NCBI GenBank assembly: GCA_900472575.1
Contig: UCIV01000017.1
Coordinates: 124,001 to 188,000 of the forward strand
DNA: 64,000 nt
Source: Hyphomicrobiales bacterium
GTDB lineage: Bacteria > Pseudomonadota > Alphaproteobacteria > Rhizobiales > Rhizobiaceae
Direction: 5' to 3'
Under the pieces are notes generated by a model. It made no database searches. It had not been told where the DNA came from and was given only the letters and a program-made list of their open reading frames with translations. Both the position numbers and the translations under genes were made by a program. Below, piece by piece: positions 1 to 9,387 of the stretch. Within the stretch, counting starts at the first letter, position 1, and each line of letters opens with the position of its first letter.

Positions 1-50
1 ATCAGAACACAACCAATCCAGACAATTGAGAACTAGAAAGGAACTCCAAC

Positions 51-626
51 ATGCAAGTCATCCTGCTTGAACGCGTACCGAAGCTCGGCCAGATGGGCGA
101 AACCGTAAAGGTTCGCGACGGTTACGCTCGTAACTTCCTGCTGCCGCAGGGCAAGGCACTTCGCTCCAACGAAGCCAACAAGAAGCGCTTCGAAAACGAG
201 CGCGCAACGCTCGAAGCTCGTAACCTCGAGCGCAAGGGCGAAGCCCAGACGGTTGCCGACGCACTCGCCGGCAAGACCTTCGTCATCGTTCGTTCGGCTG
301 GCGAAACCGGCCAGCTCTACGGTTCTGTTGCTGCTCGCGACGTGATGGACGCACTGGCCGCGGAAGGCTTCAACGTCGGCCGCAACCAGGTCGACCTGAA
401 CCACCCGATCAAGGCAATCGGCCTGCACGAAGTAACGCTCCACCTGCATTCGGAAGTCGAGATCCAGATCTCGGTCAACGTTGCCCGTTCGGCCGAAGAA
501 GCAGAACGTCAGGCACAGGGCGAAAGCCTCACCTCCGCTGACGCCATCTACGGCGTTGACGAAGACGCACTGCGCCCGGAAGACTTCTTCGATCCGGAAG
601 CTGACCGCGACGGCGACGAAGAATAA
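51..626 (+). CDS. rplI: 50S ribosomal protein L9
   Basis: Large-subunit ribosomal protein that binds 23S rRNA. The first 40 residues carry the L9 signature ([18 protein letters not shown], then [14 protein letters not shown]). The 191 residues exceed the usual ~150 because of an acidic C-terminal tail (about residues 170-191), common in rhizobial L9. A Shine-Dalgarno-like AAAGGA lies about 8 bases before the ATG. In related genomes rpsF and rpsR lie just upstream, so the first 50 bases are probably the rpsR-rplI spacer. A strong terminator follows, so this is likely the last gene of that operon. Confidence 0.98.
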   Translation: MQVILLERVPKLGQMGETVKVRDGYARNFLLPQGKALRSNEANKKRFENERATLEARNLERKGEAQTVADALAGKTFVIVRSAGETGQLYGSVAARDVMDALAAEGFNVGRNQVDLNHPIKAIGLHEVTLHLHSEVEIQISVNVARSAEEAERQAQGESLTSADAIYGVDEDALRPEDFFDPEADRDGDEE

Positions 627-656
627 TAGACCTCTCGCAGATTCGTCTGTGACAGC

Positions 657-688
657 GCCCGGCCTCACGAAGGCCGGGCGTTTTTTTG
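657..688 (+). terminator. Rho-independent terminator after rplI
   Basis: Perfect 9-bp stem GCCCGGCCT/AGGCCGGGC with loop CACGA, followed by G and seven T. It sits 31 bases after the rplI stop. The following ~245 bases up to dnaB hold no gene and presumably the dnaB promoter. Confidence 0.9.
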
Positions 689-934
689 TCTCTTTTTGCG
701 GGTAAGATGGCGTTTGCTCCGGTGAGTCGCGGCCTGTTCGCACCACTCCTGCGACGTCGGCCCGAATGAGGCACAGTCAACCGGATTTGTCGCTTCATTA
801 CGTTTTTTGTTTCGCGTAAATGACGCCCGCTGTGGATATCTGTGGGTAACATCCGAAGGCAAAATGCACGGTTTCGGCGCGGTCCAGTTATCACTAGAAC
901 CGAGACCTTGAACGGACAGGACGGGTAGAAGATC

Positions 935-2437
935 ATGAACGAAGTTCCGCGCAACATGGGGTCGCTCAGCAACAAGGATGCAGCGCCGCACTATCGCGAG
1001 GCGCCGAACAATATCGAGGCGGAACAGGCGCTGCTCGGCGCGATCCTGGTTAACAACGACGCCTATTACCGCGTCTCGGACTTTTTGAAGCCGCCGCATC
1101 TCTACGAACCGCTGCATCGCAAGATTTACGAGGTTGCCGGCGACATCATCCGCATGGGCAAGACAGCCAACCCGATCACGCTGAAGACCTTTCTTCCGGC
1201 CGATGACAAGGTGGGGGACCTGACTGTCGCGCAGTATCTCGCACGTCTTGCCGCCGATGCGGTGTCGATCATCAATGCGGAAGACTACGGTCGGGCGATC
1301 TACGACCTGGCGCTTCGCCGGGCGCTGATCACCATTGGTGAGGATGTCGTCAACATCGCCTATGATGCGCCGCTCGACATGCCGCCGCAAAGCCAGATCG
1401 AGGATACCGAACGCCGTCTTTTCGAACTGGCGGAAACCGGCCGTTACGACGGCGGCTTCCAGTCGTTCAACGACGCGGTGGCGATCGCCATCGACATGGC
1501 GGGGCAGGCATTCGAGCGCGACGGCCAGCTTTCCGGTATTTCTACCGGCATCATGTCGCTCGACGGCAAGATGGGCGGCTTGCAGCGCTCCGACTTGATC
1601 GTGCTCGCAGGACGCCCCGGTATGGGCAAGACCTCGCTTGCCACCAATATCGCCTACAACATCGCCGCGGCTTACGAGCAGGAAATCGCCCCCGATGGCT
1701 CGTTCAAGGCTAAGAATGGCGGCGTCGTCGGCTTTTACTCGCTCGAAATGTCGTCCGAACAGCTGGCCACCCGTATCATCTCCGAGCAGACGGAAGTTTC
1801 GTCGTCAAAGATCCGTCGCGGTGACATTACCGAGGCCGATTTCGAAAAGCTGGTCGCCTGCAGCCAAATGATGCAGAAGGTGCCGCTGTTTATCGACCAG
1901 ACCGGTGGTATCTCGATCGCCCAGCTATCGGCGCGCGCGCGCCGCCTGAAGCGCCAGCGCGGCCTCGATTGCCTGGTGGTCGACTATATCCAGCTGATGA
2001 CCGGTTCGGGCAAGTCGGGTGAAAACCGCGTGCAGGAAATCACCCAGATCACCACGGGTCTGAAGGCGCTCGGCAAGGAACTCAACGTGCCGATCATCGC
2101 GCTGTCACAGCTGTCGCGCGGTGTCGAAAGCCGTGAAGACAAACGCCCGCAGCTTTCCGACCTTCGCGAATCAGGCTCGATCGAGCAGGACGCCGACGTC
2201 GTGCTCTTCGTGTTCCGTGAGGAATATTATGTAAAGAACATGGAGCCGCGGGATCTTGCCGATCCGAAATACCCGGAATGGGAAGCGCAGATGGAACGTG
2301 TGAAGGGCACGGCCGACGTCATCATCGCCAAGCAGCGTCACGGACCGACCGGTACTGTCAAGCTCGCCTTCCAGTCCGAATTCACCCGCTTTGCGGACCT
2401 CGCCGAACCGAGCTTCACCCAATACGAAGAACCGTGA
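935..2437 (+). CDS. dnaB: Replicative DNA helicase DnaB
   Basis: Hexameric 5'-3' helicase that unwinds DNA at the replication fork and binds primase. The N-terminal DnaB domain covers about residues 22-125. The RecA-like C-terminal domain has Walker A GRPGMGKTS at about 226-234, Walker B CLVVDYIQ near 346-353, and the late conserved segment QLSDLRESGSIEQDAD. Its 500 residues match the family, and there is no intein. A second in-frame Met is at 959, but the ATG at 935 follows a purine-rich stretch and is preferred. It lies between rplI and alr as in other rhizobia. Confidence 0.97.
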   Translation: MNEVPRNMGSLSNKDAAPHYREAPNNIEAEQALLGAILVNNDAYYRVSDFLKPPHLYEPLHRKIYEVAGDIIRMGKTANPITLKTFLPADDKVGDLTVAQYLARLAADAVSIINAEDYGRAIYDLALRRALITIGEDVVNIAYDAPLDMPPQSQIEDTERRLFELAETGRYDGGFQSFNDAVAIAIDMAGQAFERDGQLSGISTGIMSLDGKMGGLQRSDLIVLAGRPGMGKTSLATNIAYNIAAAYEQEIAPDGSFKAKNGGVVGFYSLEMSSEQLATRIISEQTEVSSSKIRRGDITEADFEKLVACSQMMQKVPLFIDQTGGISIAQLSARARRLKRQRGLDCLVVDYIQLMTGSGKSGENRVQEITQITTGLKALGKELNVPIIALSQLSRGVESREDKRPQLSDLRESGSIEQDADVVLFVFREEYYVKNMEPRDLADPKYPEWEAQMERVKGTADVIIAKQRHGPTGTVKLAFQSEFTRFADLAEPSFTQYEEP

Positions 2438-2444
2438 TCGAACG

Positions 2445-2471
2445 GCCTCGCCGGCATTACACCGGCGAGGC
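2445..2471. terminator. Hairpin between convergent dnaB and cbiM-like gene
   Basis: Perfect 10-bp inverted repeat GCCTCGCCGG/CCGGCGAGGC with a 7-base loop, starting 8 bases after the dnaB stop. There is no long T run on either side, so it is a possible bidirectional terminator or a 3'-end stabiliser. Confidence 0.6.
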
Positions 2472-2489
2472 TGCAAGTCGCGGGCTGGC

Positions 2490-3167
2490 TCAGGCCGCGT
2501 TGTAAAGTCGTCGTGTAACGAAGCCTGAACCGTTCAGAGCATTCAGGGTCTTGGCGAGGGCAAGCACGGCCAGATCAGCCAGCGGCTCGATCAGCACGAC
2601 CGACATATAGGCAATGCCGAACGTGCCGATCGCCATGAGATTTTCACTGGCGAAACCGGCACCATAAAAGGCCCAAAACGCGACCCATGCGACGACACCG
2701 GCCTGATAGGCGGTGGATAGTTTGAGCGCCTGCAGATAGGTGAGATCGACGTATGCGGTTCCCGGCGCGATGATACGATCAGCCAAGGCTTTCACCGCAA
2801 ACAGCGGTACAAGCAATGTTGTGACGTTCATTCCATATTGCGGCAGGTCGGCCGGCGCAAAAAACAGTCCCTGTATCGCCAGACCAAGCGCCAGCCCGAT
2901 TGCCGCCGGTGCTGCGCCGAACAGCAGGAACAATGTCGATCCGAGAATGAAATGCACCTCGGACACGCCGACCGCATAATGCGGCAGAAGTTCGAAGAAG
3001 GAAAAGACTGCTGCAGCGGTGATGGCCGTACGCGCGGCCAATGATGCGAGACCCTGTTGCCGAATCGTATCTTTTGCCAGCTTCAAGGTAAAAAGCCCCG
3101 CCCCTGCTGCAGTGGCGTAGCTCAGAATGATTTTGGCCCCGTCTACGAGGCCCGGTTCGATATGCAT
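2490..3167 (-). CDS. CbiM-like energy-coupling factor (cobalt) transporter permease
   Basis: Predicted inner-membrane substrate-binding component of a cobalt uptake system. It begins MHIEPG, resembling the CbiM/NikM start in which the free N-terminus and His2 bind the metal. It has about six hydrophobic segments, and the middle (VHFILGSTLFLLFG, then GMNVTTLLVPLFAVKAL) follows the CbiM pattern. The 225 residues fit the family. No CbiN/CbiQ/CbiO partner is nearby, so it acts alone or with components encoded elsewhere. The cobalamin riboswitch just upstream strongly supports a role in cobalt or B12 supply, presumably shut off when cobalamin is plentiful. Confidence 0.85.
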   Translation of the reverse strand: MHIEPGLVDGAKIILSYATAAGAGLFTLKLAKDTIRQQGLASLAARTAITAAAVFSFFELLPHYAVGVSEVHFILGSTLFLLFGAAPAAIGLALGLAIQGLFFAPADLPQYGMNVTTLLVPLFAVKALADRIIAPGTAYVDLTYLQALKLSTAYQAGVVAWVAFWAFYGAGFASENLMAIGTFGIAYMSVVLIEPLADLAVLALAKTLNALNGSGFVTRRLYNAA

Positions 3168-3212
3168 ATGTGCTCCTGTCCGTCACACCCGACGGTCGTT
3201 GATTGATAAGAT

Positions 3213-3384
3213 GCACACGGTCGGTCTCCTGACTCACGGGTCGATGCCTTGTCGAACCTTCCCATGGCGCGAGGCCACAGTGGTGTTTCGCAAAGCTCGC
3301 CGCTCACAGTCGCGGGGGCGGTCGGGTTCAACAGATGCTGCCCTTGTTCCCATGCGGTCAACGGATGTCGGCCGCACCATGTGC
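3213..3384 (-). promoter_or_regulatory. Cobalamin (AdoCbl) riboswitch
   Basis: Read on the minus strand, the region has the B12-box landmarks in order: CCGCCCCCGCGACTGTGAGC, then GCCACTG-like bases (CACTGTGGCC), then GGGAAGGT, then GTGAGTCAGGAGACC. The ends pair as a P1 helix: GCACATGG (from plus bases 3377-3384) with CCGTGTGC (from 3213-3220). It ends 45 bases before the ATG of the CbiM-like gene, where it can control translation or termination. Function as an off-switch is inferred from the family. Confidence 0.95.
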
Positions 3385-3494
3385 GGGAATGGGGTAGCAA
3401 TTTCCCGCAGAGGCAGCAAACAACCGCAGCCGAAATCGCACCAATCTACCGCTGTCATAGGGTCGCATGCAGCAAGAATGGGTCATCGGCGTTG

Positions 3495-4007
3495 CTACGC
3501 GCACTCCTGGGCCTTCAGCCATTTGCGAATGCGCGCTCTTGCATTGGCATAGGGCGACGCGGTGTTGAACTGGATCATGCGCCCCTTGGTCCACTTGCCG
3601 TACCAGCCTTTGCCGTAAAGCTCGTCATCTGACCGGTTGCTGATTGTCGAGACCAGTTGCTCCTTCACCGTCCTCAGTCGTTCCAACCGCTCGGGCCAGT
3701 CCAGTGCGTCATGGTCTGCGTAGAATTTTTGAGCAAGCGGCCCTAGTTCGTTCCACTTGAACCCGGTCTCCGGAAAATCGATCGCCTCACCCCGGTCATC
3801 CCGATCTAGCCATTTCAGCACCAGTTCGTTCCAGCCGATCAGGTATGCGACGAGATCCGCCGGGCTCATCAACGAGCCTGCCATATGGCCCTGCATGGAT
3901 GCCTCCCTCGCCCGGGGCCCTGGAACGCGGGCAAGATCGTCCCAAAGCCTGTTGAAGGTCGTGGAGACCGCCGCAAGAAGTTCCTGCCTGGAACCGGGTA
4001 CAGCCAT
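3495..4007 (-). CDS. ClbS/DfsB family four-helix-bundle protein (DUF1706)
   Basis: A 170-residue protein of the ClbS/DfsB (DUF1706) group, distantly DinB-like. The group includes ClbS, which protects colibactin producers, but most members have no proven role. Family hallmarks are MAVPGSRQELL at the start, DLVAYLIGWNELVLKW near residues 50-65, and FNTASPYANARARIRKWLK near the C-terminus. The ATG at 4007 is preferred to one 33 bases upstream because GAAGG precedes it by 7 bases. It runs in the same direction as the cobalt transporter gene but lies upstream of its riboswitch, so it is probably a separate unit. Confidence 0.85.
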   Translation of the reverse strand: MAVPGSRQELLAAVSTTFNRLWDDLARVPGPRAREASMQGHMAGSLMSPADLVAYLIGWNELVLKWLDRDDRGEAIDFPETGFKWNELGPLAQKFYADHDALDWPERLERLRTVKEQLVSTISNRSDDELYGKGWYGKWTKGRMIQFNTASPYANARARIRKWLKAQECA

Positions 4008-4241
4008 GGAGTGCCTTCGGATGCTGTTCAAATACAGCATCTAAACTACGCCTCTGTCCACGGGATATGAAGCCGTCCGGCTGTCGCAGCCGGGCACCGA
4101 CCCTAGGATTGCTGCACTATTATTGTGGTGTCAAAAGCCTGTACGGAGAACCTTATTCTTTACCCGCGGCCTTTTTCCAGCCGGCAAAAAGGTTAGGATC
4201 GGCCACTCCGATTTTCAAAAGCATATTCAGTTGAGACCGCC

Positions 4242-5414
4242 ATGACAGAACAGACCGATTTTGACAGCGACGAAACCTATCTGGATGATTTCGATATCGC
4301 GCCCGTGAGATTGACGGTCGATCTCGGCGCACTCGTCGACAACTGGAAGGAAATGGCACGCCGCTCTGGAAAGGCTTCAACCGCCGCAGTCGTCAAGGCG
4401 GATGCCTATGGTTTGGGGCTCGAGGACTGCGGTACGGCGCTCTATGAAGCCGGCGCACGGGATTTCTTCGTTGCCGCGGTGCAGGAAGGCGTAACCTTGC
4501 GCACCTATGCGCCGGATGCCCGCATCTATGTGCTTTCCGGCATATGGCCGGGCCAGGAACGGATGTTTTACGAAAACGATCTGGTCCCGGTGATCATCTC
4601 CGAAGAACAGCTGGCCTTCTGGATGTCGGTCACGGCCGAACATGGCGACCATCCTTGTGCGCTGCATATCGATACCGGCTTCAACCGGCTTGGCCTTCCC
4701 GCGGAAGAAGCGATCGCCTTTGCCGAGGATGTCTCGCGGCCGGCAAGTTTCTCACCCGTTCTCGTCATGTCGCATCTTCACAGCGGCGATTCGCCAGCCT
4801 CGCCGCTCAACCGATCACAGCTTGAGTCTTTCCAACGGGTTGCGGCGGCTTTCGAAGGCGTTCCTACAAGTCTTTCGGCTTCCGCCGGTATCTTTCTCGG
4901 CCCCGAATACCATTTCGATCTCACCCGGCCCGGCATTGCCGCCTATGGCGGTGAAGCGGTCAACAGTATGCAGGCGCTGAAACCCGTGGCAAAGGCGGAA
5001 GCACGCATCATCCAGATCCGCGATGCGCCGTCCGGTTCGACCGTCAGCTACGGCGCCACCCATCAACTCTCGCGCAACAGCAGGCTTGCCGTTGTGTCGG
5101 CCGGTTATGCCGACGGCTACCTGCGTTCGCTGTCCGGTTCCGGCGTACCGCTTCGGGCTGGCGGCGCACCCGGCGCCTTCGGCTTCATCGCCAACAGGCG
5201 CGTGCCCGTGATCGGCCGGGTCACGATGGATCTGACGATCTTCGACGTGACCGACGTACCCGAAAACGAAATCCGCACCGGTGACTATATCGAACTGTTC
5301 GGCCCGAACATCGCACTCGACGACGCCGCACGCGCCGGCGGCACGATCGGTTACGAACTTCTGACCGCGCTCGGACTGCGCTACGAGCGACGCTACATTT
5401 ATCCGGACGATTGA
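4242..5414 (+). CDS. alr: Alanine racemase
   Basis: PLP enzyme that interconverts L- and D-alanine for peptidoglycan. The PLP lysine is in AVVKADAYGLG (Lys52). The second catalytic base, Tyr270, is in SYGATH. The dimer-face segment GRVTMDLTIFDVT is present. Its 390 residues are normal, with about 20 extra acidic residues before the core. It lies between dnaB and radA as in other Rhizobiaceae. The 200 bases upstream hold no supported gene. Confidence 0.96.
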   Translation: MTEQTDFDSDETYLDDFDIAPVRLTVDLGALVDNWKEMARRSGKASTAAVVKADAYGLGLEDCGTALYEAGARDFFVAAVQEGVTLRTYAPDARIYVLSGIWPGQERMFYENDLVPVIISEEQLAFWMSVTAEHGDHPCALHIDTGFNRLGLPAEEAIAFAEDVSRPASFSPVLVMSHLHSGDSPASPLNRSQLESFQRVAAAFEGVPTSLSASAGIFLGPEYHFDLTRPGIAAYGGEAVNSMQALKPVAKAEARIIQIRDAPSGSTVSYGATHQLSRNSRLAVVSAGYADGYLRSLSGSGVPLRAGGAPGAFGFIANRRVPVIGRVTMDLTIFDVTDVPENEIRTGDYIELFGPNIALDDAARAGGTIGYELLTALGLRYERRYIYPDD

Positions 5415-5518
5415 TATCACCGCCGTCTTGTCATCACCTGCCAGTTTCGCTTAAAAGGCCATTGGTTCCGCTTTTGTTCTTGCGGGTATCCGAGGTATTG
5501 AAGGCGGCGATCAAATCT

Positions 5519-6934
5519 ATGGCAAAAACCAAAACCCAATTCGTGTGCCAGAACTGCGGCACGGTGCATAGCCGCTGGGCCGGCAAGTGCGACGGCTGCG
5601 GCGAGTGGAACACGATCGTCGAGGAAGACCCGATGGGCGGCATCGGCGGCGGTCCCGGCAAGGCCCCGAAGAAGGGCCGTGCCGTTGCGTTGACCACGCT
5701 GTCGGGCGAAACCGAACAGGCACCGCGTATCTTTACCGGCATCTCCGAACTCGACCGCGCCACCGGTGGCGGTTTCGTGCGCGGCTCCGCCGTGCTGATT
5801 GGGGGCGACCCCGGCATCGGCAAGTCGACGCTGCTGATGCAGGCGGCAGCAGCACTTTCACGCCGCGGCCACCGGATCATCTATGTCTCGGGCGAAGAGG
5901 CGGTTGCCCAGGTGCGCCTGCGCGCCCAGCGCCTCGGTGCGGCGGATTCGGACGTGCTGCTTGCTGCGGAAACCAATGTGGAAGACATCCTTGCCACGAT
6001 TTCCGAAGGCAAGCGCCCCGATCTTGTGATCATCGATTCCATCCAGACGCTGTGGAGCGATACGGCAGATTCGGCCCCCGGCACCGTCACCCAGGTGCGC
6101 ACCGGCGTGCAGGCGATGATCCGCTTTGCAAAGCAGACGGGTGCCGCCATGGTTCTCGTCGGGCATGTGACGAAGGAAGGCCAGATCGCCGGTCCGCGCG
6201 TCGTCGAGCACATGGTCGATGCCGTGCTTTATTTCGAGGGCGATCGCGGCCATCACTATCGCATCCTCAGAACGGTGAAGAACCGTTTTGGACCGACCGA
6301 CGAAATCGGCGTGTTCGAAATGTCCGATAACGGCTTGCGCGATGTTTCCAACCCGTCCGAACTGTTTCTCGGCGAGCGCAATGCCAAATCTCCGGGTGCC
6401 GTCGTCTTTGCCGGCATGGAAGGCACACGGCCGGTTCTGGTCGAGGTGCAGGCGCTTGTGGCAGCCACTTCGCTCGGCACGCCGCGCCGCGCCGTGGTCG
6501 GCTGGGACAGTTCGCGTCTGGCAATGATCCTTGCCGTGCTCGAAGCCCATTGCGGGGTCAGGCTCGGCCAGCACGATGTCTATCTCAATGTCGCCGGCGG
6601 TTACCGCATTTCGGAACCGGCAGCCGACATGGCGATTGCATCGGCGCTCGTTTCGTCGCTCGCCGGCGCAGCCCTGCCTGCCGATTGTGTTTTCTTCGGC
6701 GAAATCAGCCTTTCAGGCGCCGTGCGCCCGGTGTCGCAGACATCCCAGCGCCTGAAGGAAGCGGAAAAGCTCGGCTTTGCCGGCGCCATGCTGCCTGCCA
6801 CTTCGGCCGAACTGCCGAAGAACGGCAGCGCCCGCTGGACGATGATCGAGGACCTTCCCGATCTTGTCGCCCGCATTGCCGGATCCGCCAAGAAACTGGG
6901 GAAAGGCCATGAAAATGCCGGAGAAGATGATTGA
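5519..6934 (+). CDS. radA: DNA repair protein RadA (Sms)
   Basis: RecA-like ATPase that processes branched recombination intermediates. The N-terminal zinc finger has Cys10, 13, 24 and 27 (CQNCG, CDGCGEW). Walker A GGDPGIGKST is at 95-104. The RadA-specific KNRFG motif is near 254-258. A C-terminal Lon-like domain contains GGYRISEPAADMAIASAL. The open frame extends upstream to 5411, overlapping alr, but homologues begin at MAKTKTQF, so the ATG at 5519 was chosen. It gives 471 residues. Confidence 0.96.
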   Translation: MAKTKTQFVCQNCGTVHSRWAGKCDGCGEWNTIVEEDPMGGIGGGPGKAPKKGRAVALTTLSGETEQAPRIFTGISELDRATGGGFVRGSAVLIGGDPGIGKSTLLMQAAAALSRRGHRIIYVSGEEAVAQVRLRAQRLGAADSDVLLAAETNVEDILATISEGKRPDLVIIDSIQTLWSDTADSAPGTVTQVRTGVQAMIRFAKQTGAAMVLVGHVTKEGQIAGPRVVEHMVDAVLYFEGDRGHHYRILRTVKNRFGPTDEIGVFEMSDNGLRDVSNPSELFLGERNAKSPGAVVFAGMEGTRPVLVEVQALVAATSLGTPRRAVVGWDSSRLAMILAVLEAHCGVRLGQHDVYLNVAGGYRISEPAADMAIASALVSSLAGAALPADCVFFGEISLSGAVRPVSQTSQRLKEAEKLGFAGAMLPATSAELPKNGSARWTMIEDLPDLVARIAGSAKKLGKGHENAGEDD

Positions 6935-7048
6935 TCTTCCGTTAATGAGTTGGCTGATGTAAGACACTGCGCCCAATGCTGGAATGCCGGGCGAAAATGC
7001 CGGTTCCTCCGGCAGGTGTGGAACGGCAGGTTCTGGAGTAGAGTTTAC

Positions 7049-7636
7049 ATGCCCATTACGATCTTCGACGGTATTGTCATCGGCGTCACCCTGTTTTCTG
7101 CGGTGCTTGCCATGGTCCGCGGCTTTTCCCGCGAAGTGCTGTCGATCGCCAGCTGGGCCGGCTCGGTTGCCGCCGCCTATTATCTTTATCCGCTGGCTGT
7201 GCCTTATGCGGAAAAATACACGTCCGATCACCGTATCGCGATTGCCGCCTCTGCAGGCGTGATCTTTCTGATCGCGCTGATCGTGATCTCCTTCATCACC
7301 TCGCGGATTGCCGATTTCATCATCGACAGCCGCATCGGCGCGCTGGACCGTACGCTCGGCTTCCTCTTCGGGGCTGCCCGCGGCATCCTGCTGCTCGTCA
7401 TCGCAACGGCCTTCTGGAACTGGCTGGTGCCAGTCAAGGCGCAGCCGACCTGGGTGGTGGACGCCAAGTCGAAGCCTTTCCTCGATACGCTTGTCGGCCG
7501 TCTTGAAGCCGTATTGCCCGAGGATATCGAGCCGCAGATCCGCGCGCGCATCACCGGCAAGGAAGAAGCCCCGGCGGATGTTCAGCCCGGCCAGGAACTG
7601 CCGCCGGTGGGCGACGCACCTGCTACAAATAATTGA
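7049..7636 (+). CDS. cvpA: CvpA family membrane protein
   Basis: Inner-membrane protein of the CvpA/colicin V production family. The start MPITIFDGIVIGVTLFSAVL is typical, with four predicted transmembrane segments in the first ~130 residues and a soluble, Pro/Glu-rich tail. A GGAG 10 bases before the ATG at 7049 fixes the start; the longer open frame from 6950 is not supported. It lies directly before purF, an arrangement found in many proteobacteria. Its exact biochemical role is unknown. Confidence 0.92.
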   Translation: MPITIFDGIVIGVTLFSAVLAMVRGFSREVLSIASWAGSVAAAYYLYPLAVPYAEKYTSDHRIAIAASAGVIFLIALIVISFITSRIADFIIDSRIGALDRTLGFLFGAARGILLLVIATAFWNWLVPVKAQPTWVVDAKSKPFLDTLVGRLEAVLPEDIEPQIRARITGKEEAPADVQPGQELPPVGDAPATNN

Positions 7637-7774
7637 CGCTGTGTTGCGCTTGATGCAGCGCAATTCGTCACCATTTGTGGTATGACTTGAATTCAGGTAG
7701 AGAGCGGGCTGGCACCGGGGACGAAAATTCCCCGGCCGGCCTTTCCATTTTAAGATCAAGGGCACAGGCTCACG

Positions 7775-9277
7775 ATGGACCAGTCGGCTTCACAATCCTT
7801 CGACATCAACCACTCCAATGAGTGGGAAGACGATACGCTGCATGAAGAATGCGGCGTGTTCGGCATCCTCGGGCACCCGGATGCGGCAACGCTGACGGCG
7901 CTTGGTCTGCATGCCCTTCAGCATCGTGGCCAGGAAGCTGCCGGTATCGTTTCCTTCGATGGCCTGCGCTTCCATTCGGAACGTCGCATGGGCCTCGTCG
8001 GCGACCACTACACGGACCCGGCAACGCTTGCCAAACTGCCAGGTAACATCTCCATCGGTCACGTCCGTTATTCGACGACCGGCGAAGTGGCGCTTCGAAA
8101 CGTGCAGCCGCTGTTTGCCGAACTGGAAGTCGGCGGTATCGCGATTGCTCATAACGGCAACTTCACCAACGGCCTGACGTTGCGCCGTCAGCTGATCGCC
8201 GGTGGCGCCATCTGTCAGTCGACGTCGGATACAGAAGTCGTCCTGCATCTCATCGCCCGCTCCCGTTACTCCTCCACTGCCGACCGCTTCATCGATGCGA
8301 TCCGCCAGATGGAAGGCGGTTACTCGATGGTGGCGATCACCCGCACCAAACTGATCGCTGCACGCGACCCCACCGGCATCCGCCCGCTGGTCATGGGCGA
8401 GCTCGACGGCAAGCCGATCTTCGCGTCGGAAAGCTGCGCACTCGACATTATCGGCGCCAAGTTCGTGCGTGACGTCGAAAATGGTGAAGTCATCATCTGC
8501 GAAATCCAGGCGGATGGCTCCATCTCGATCGACGCCCGCAAGGCCGGCAACGGCCAGCCGGAGCGCCTTTGCCTGTTCGAATATGTCTATTTCGCCCGTC
8601 CGGATTCGGTCGTCGGCGGTCGCAGCGTTTACGTCGCGCGCAAGAACATGGGCATCAATCTTGCCAAGGAAGCTCCGGTCGAGGCCGATGTCGTCGTGCC
8701 GGTTCCCGATGGCGGCACGCCGGCAGCGCTCGGTTATGCACAAGCGAGCGGCATTCCGTTCGAATACGGCATCATCCGCAACCATTATGTCGGCCGTACC
8801 TTCATCGAGCCGACGCAGCAGATCCGCGCTTTCGGCGTGAAGCTGAAGCACTCGGCCAACCGGGCAATGATCGAAGGCAAGCGCGTCGTTCTGGTCGACG
8901 ATTCGGTCGTTCGCGGCACCACGTCTCTCAAGATCGTGCAGATGATCCGCGATGCCGGCGCCAAGGAAGTGCATCTGCGCGTTGCCAGCCCGATGATCTA
9001 CTATCCGGATTTCTACGGCATCGACACGCCGGACCGGGAAAAGCTGCTCGCCAACCAGTATGAAAGCCTGGAAGCGATGTGCAAATATATCGGCTGCGAC
9101 AGCCTTGAATTCCTGTCGATCAACGGCCTCTATCAGGCCGTCGGCGGCGAGGACCGCAACGACGCACGTCCGCAGTTCACCGACCACTATTTCACCGGCG
9201 ACTATCCGACCCGTCTTCTCGACAAGGACGGCGAAGCGGTCGGTCGCAAGGTCTCGCTACTCGCCAGCAACGGTTGA
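7775..9277 (+). CDS. purF: Amidophosphoribosyltransferase
   Basis: First committed step of purine synthesis: PRPP plus glutamine gives 5-phosphoribosylamine. The nucleophile is Cys26 in EECGVFGILG, preceded by a 25-residue propeptide to be removed. The PRPP loop is VVLVDDSVVRGTT. It resembles the Bacillus-type enzyme, but cysteines that bind the 4Fe-4S cluster there are absent (YPDFYGID replaces HPCFYGID, and the tail lacks the paired Cys), so no cluster is expected. A good terminator follows. Confidence 0.97.
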   Translation: MDQSASQSFDINHSNEWEDDTLHEECGVFGILGHPDAATLTALGLHALQHRGQEAAGIVSFDGLRFHSERRMGLVGDHYTDPATLAKLPGNISIGHVRYSTTGEVALRNVQPLFAELEVGGIAIAHNGNFTNGLTLRRQLIAGGAICQSTSDTEVVLHLIARSRYSSTADRFIDAIRQMEGGYSMVAITRTKLIAARDPTGIRPLVMGELDGKPIFASESCALDIIGAKFVRDVENGEVIICEIQADGSISIDARKAGNGQPERLCLFEYVYFARPDSVVGGRSVYVARKNMGINLAKEAPVEADVVVPVPDGGTPAALGYAQASGIPFEYGIIRNHYVGRTFIEPTQQIRAFGVKLKHSANRAMIEGKRVVLVDDSVVRGTTSLKIVQMIRDAGAKEVHLRVASPMIYYPDFYGIDTPDREKLLANQYESLEAMCKYIGCDSLEFLSINGLYQAVGGEDRNDARPQFTDHYFTGDYPTRLLDKDGEAVGRKVSLLASNG

Positions 9278-9320
9278 GCCGGACGCGAAGACCGGTTTCC
9301 AATAACCGATAAACATTCTA

Positions 9321-9350
9321 GAAGGCTGCGGAAACGCGGCCTTCTTTTTT
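9321..9350 (+). terminator. Rho-independent terminator after purF
   Basis: Stem GAAGGCTGCG/CGCGGCCTTC (one G-T pair) with a GAAA loop, followed by six T. It starts 44 bases after the purF stop. Confidence 0.9.
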
Positions 9351-9387
9351 GGCCTCAAAATCAGATTGTCTAAGCGGGGCGGGAAAC

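Noticed and set aside
4153..4221. 23-codon minus-strand frame between DfsB-like gene and alr
   Set aside because: Too short and without a clear ribosome site; no support.
7790..9187. 465-codon minus-strand open frame opposite purF
   Set aside because: Mirrors the purF codons and lacks a ribosome site or family features; purF is certain.
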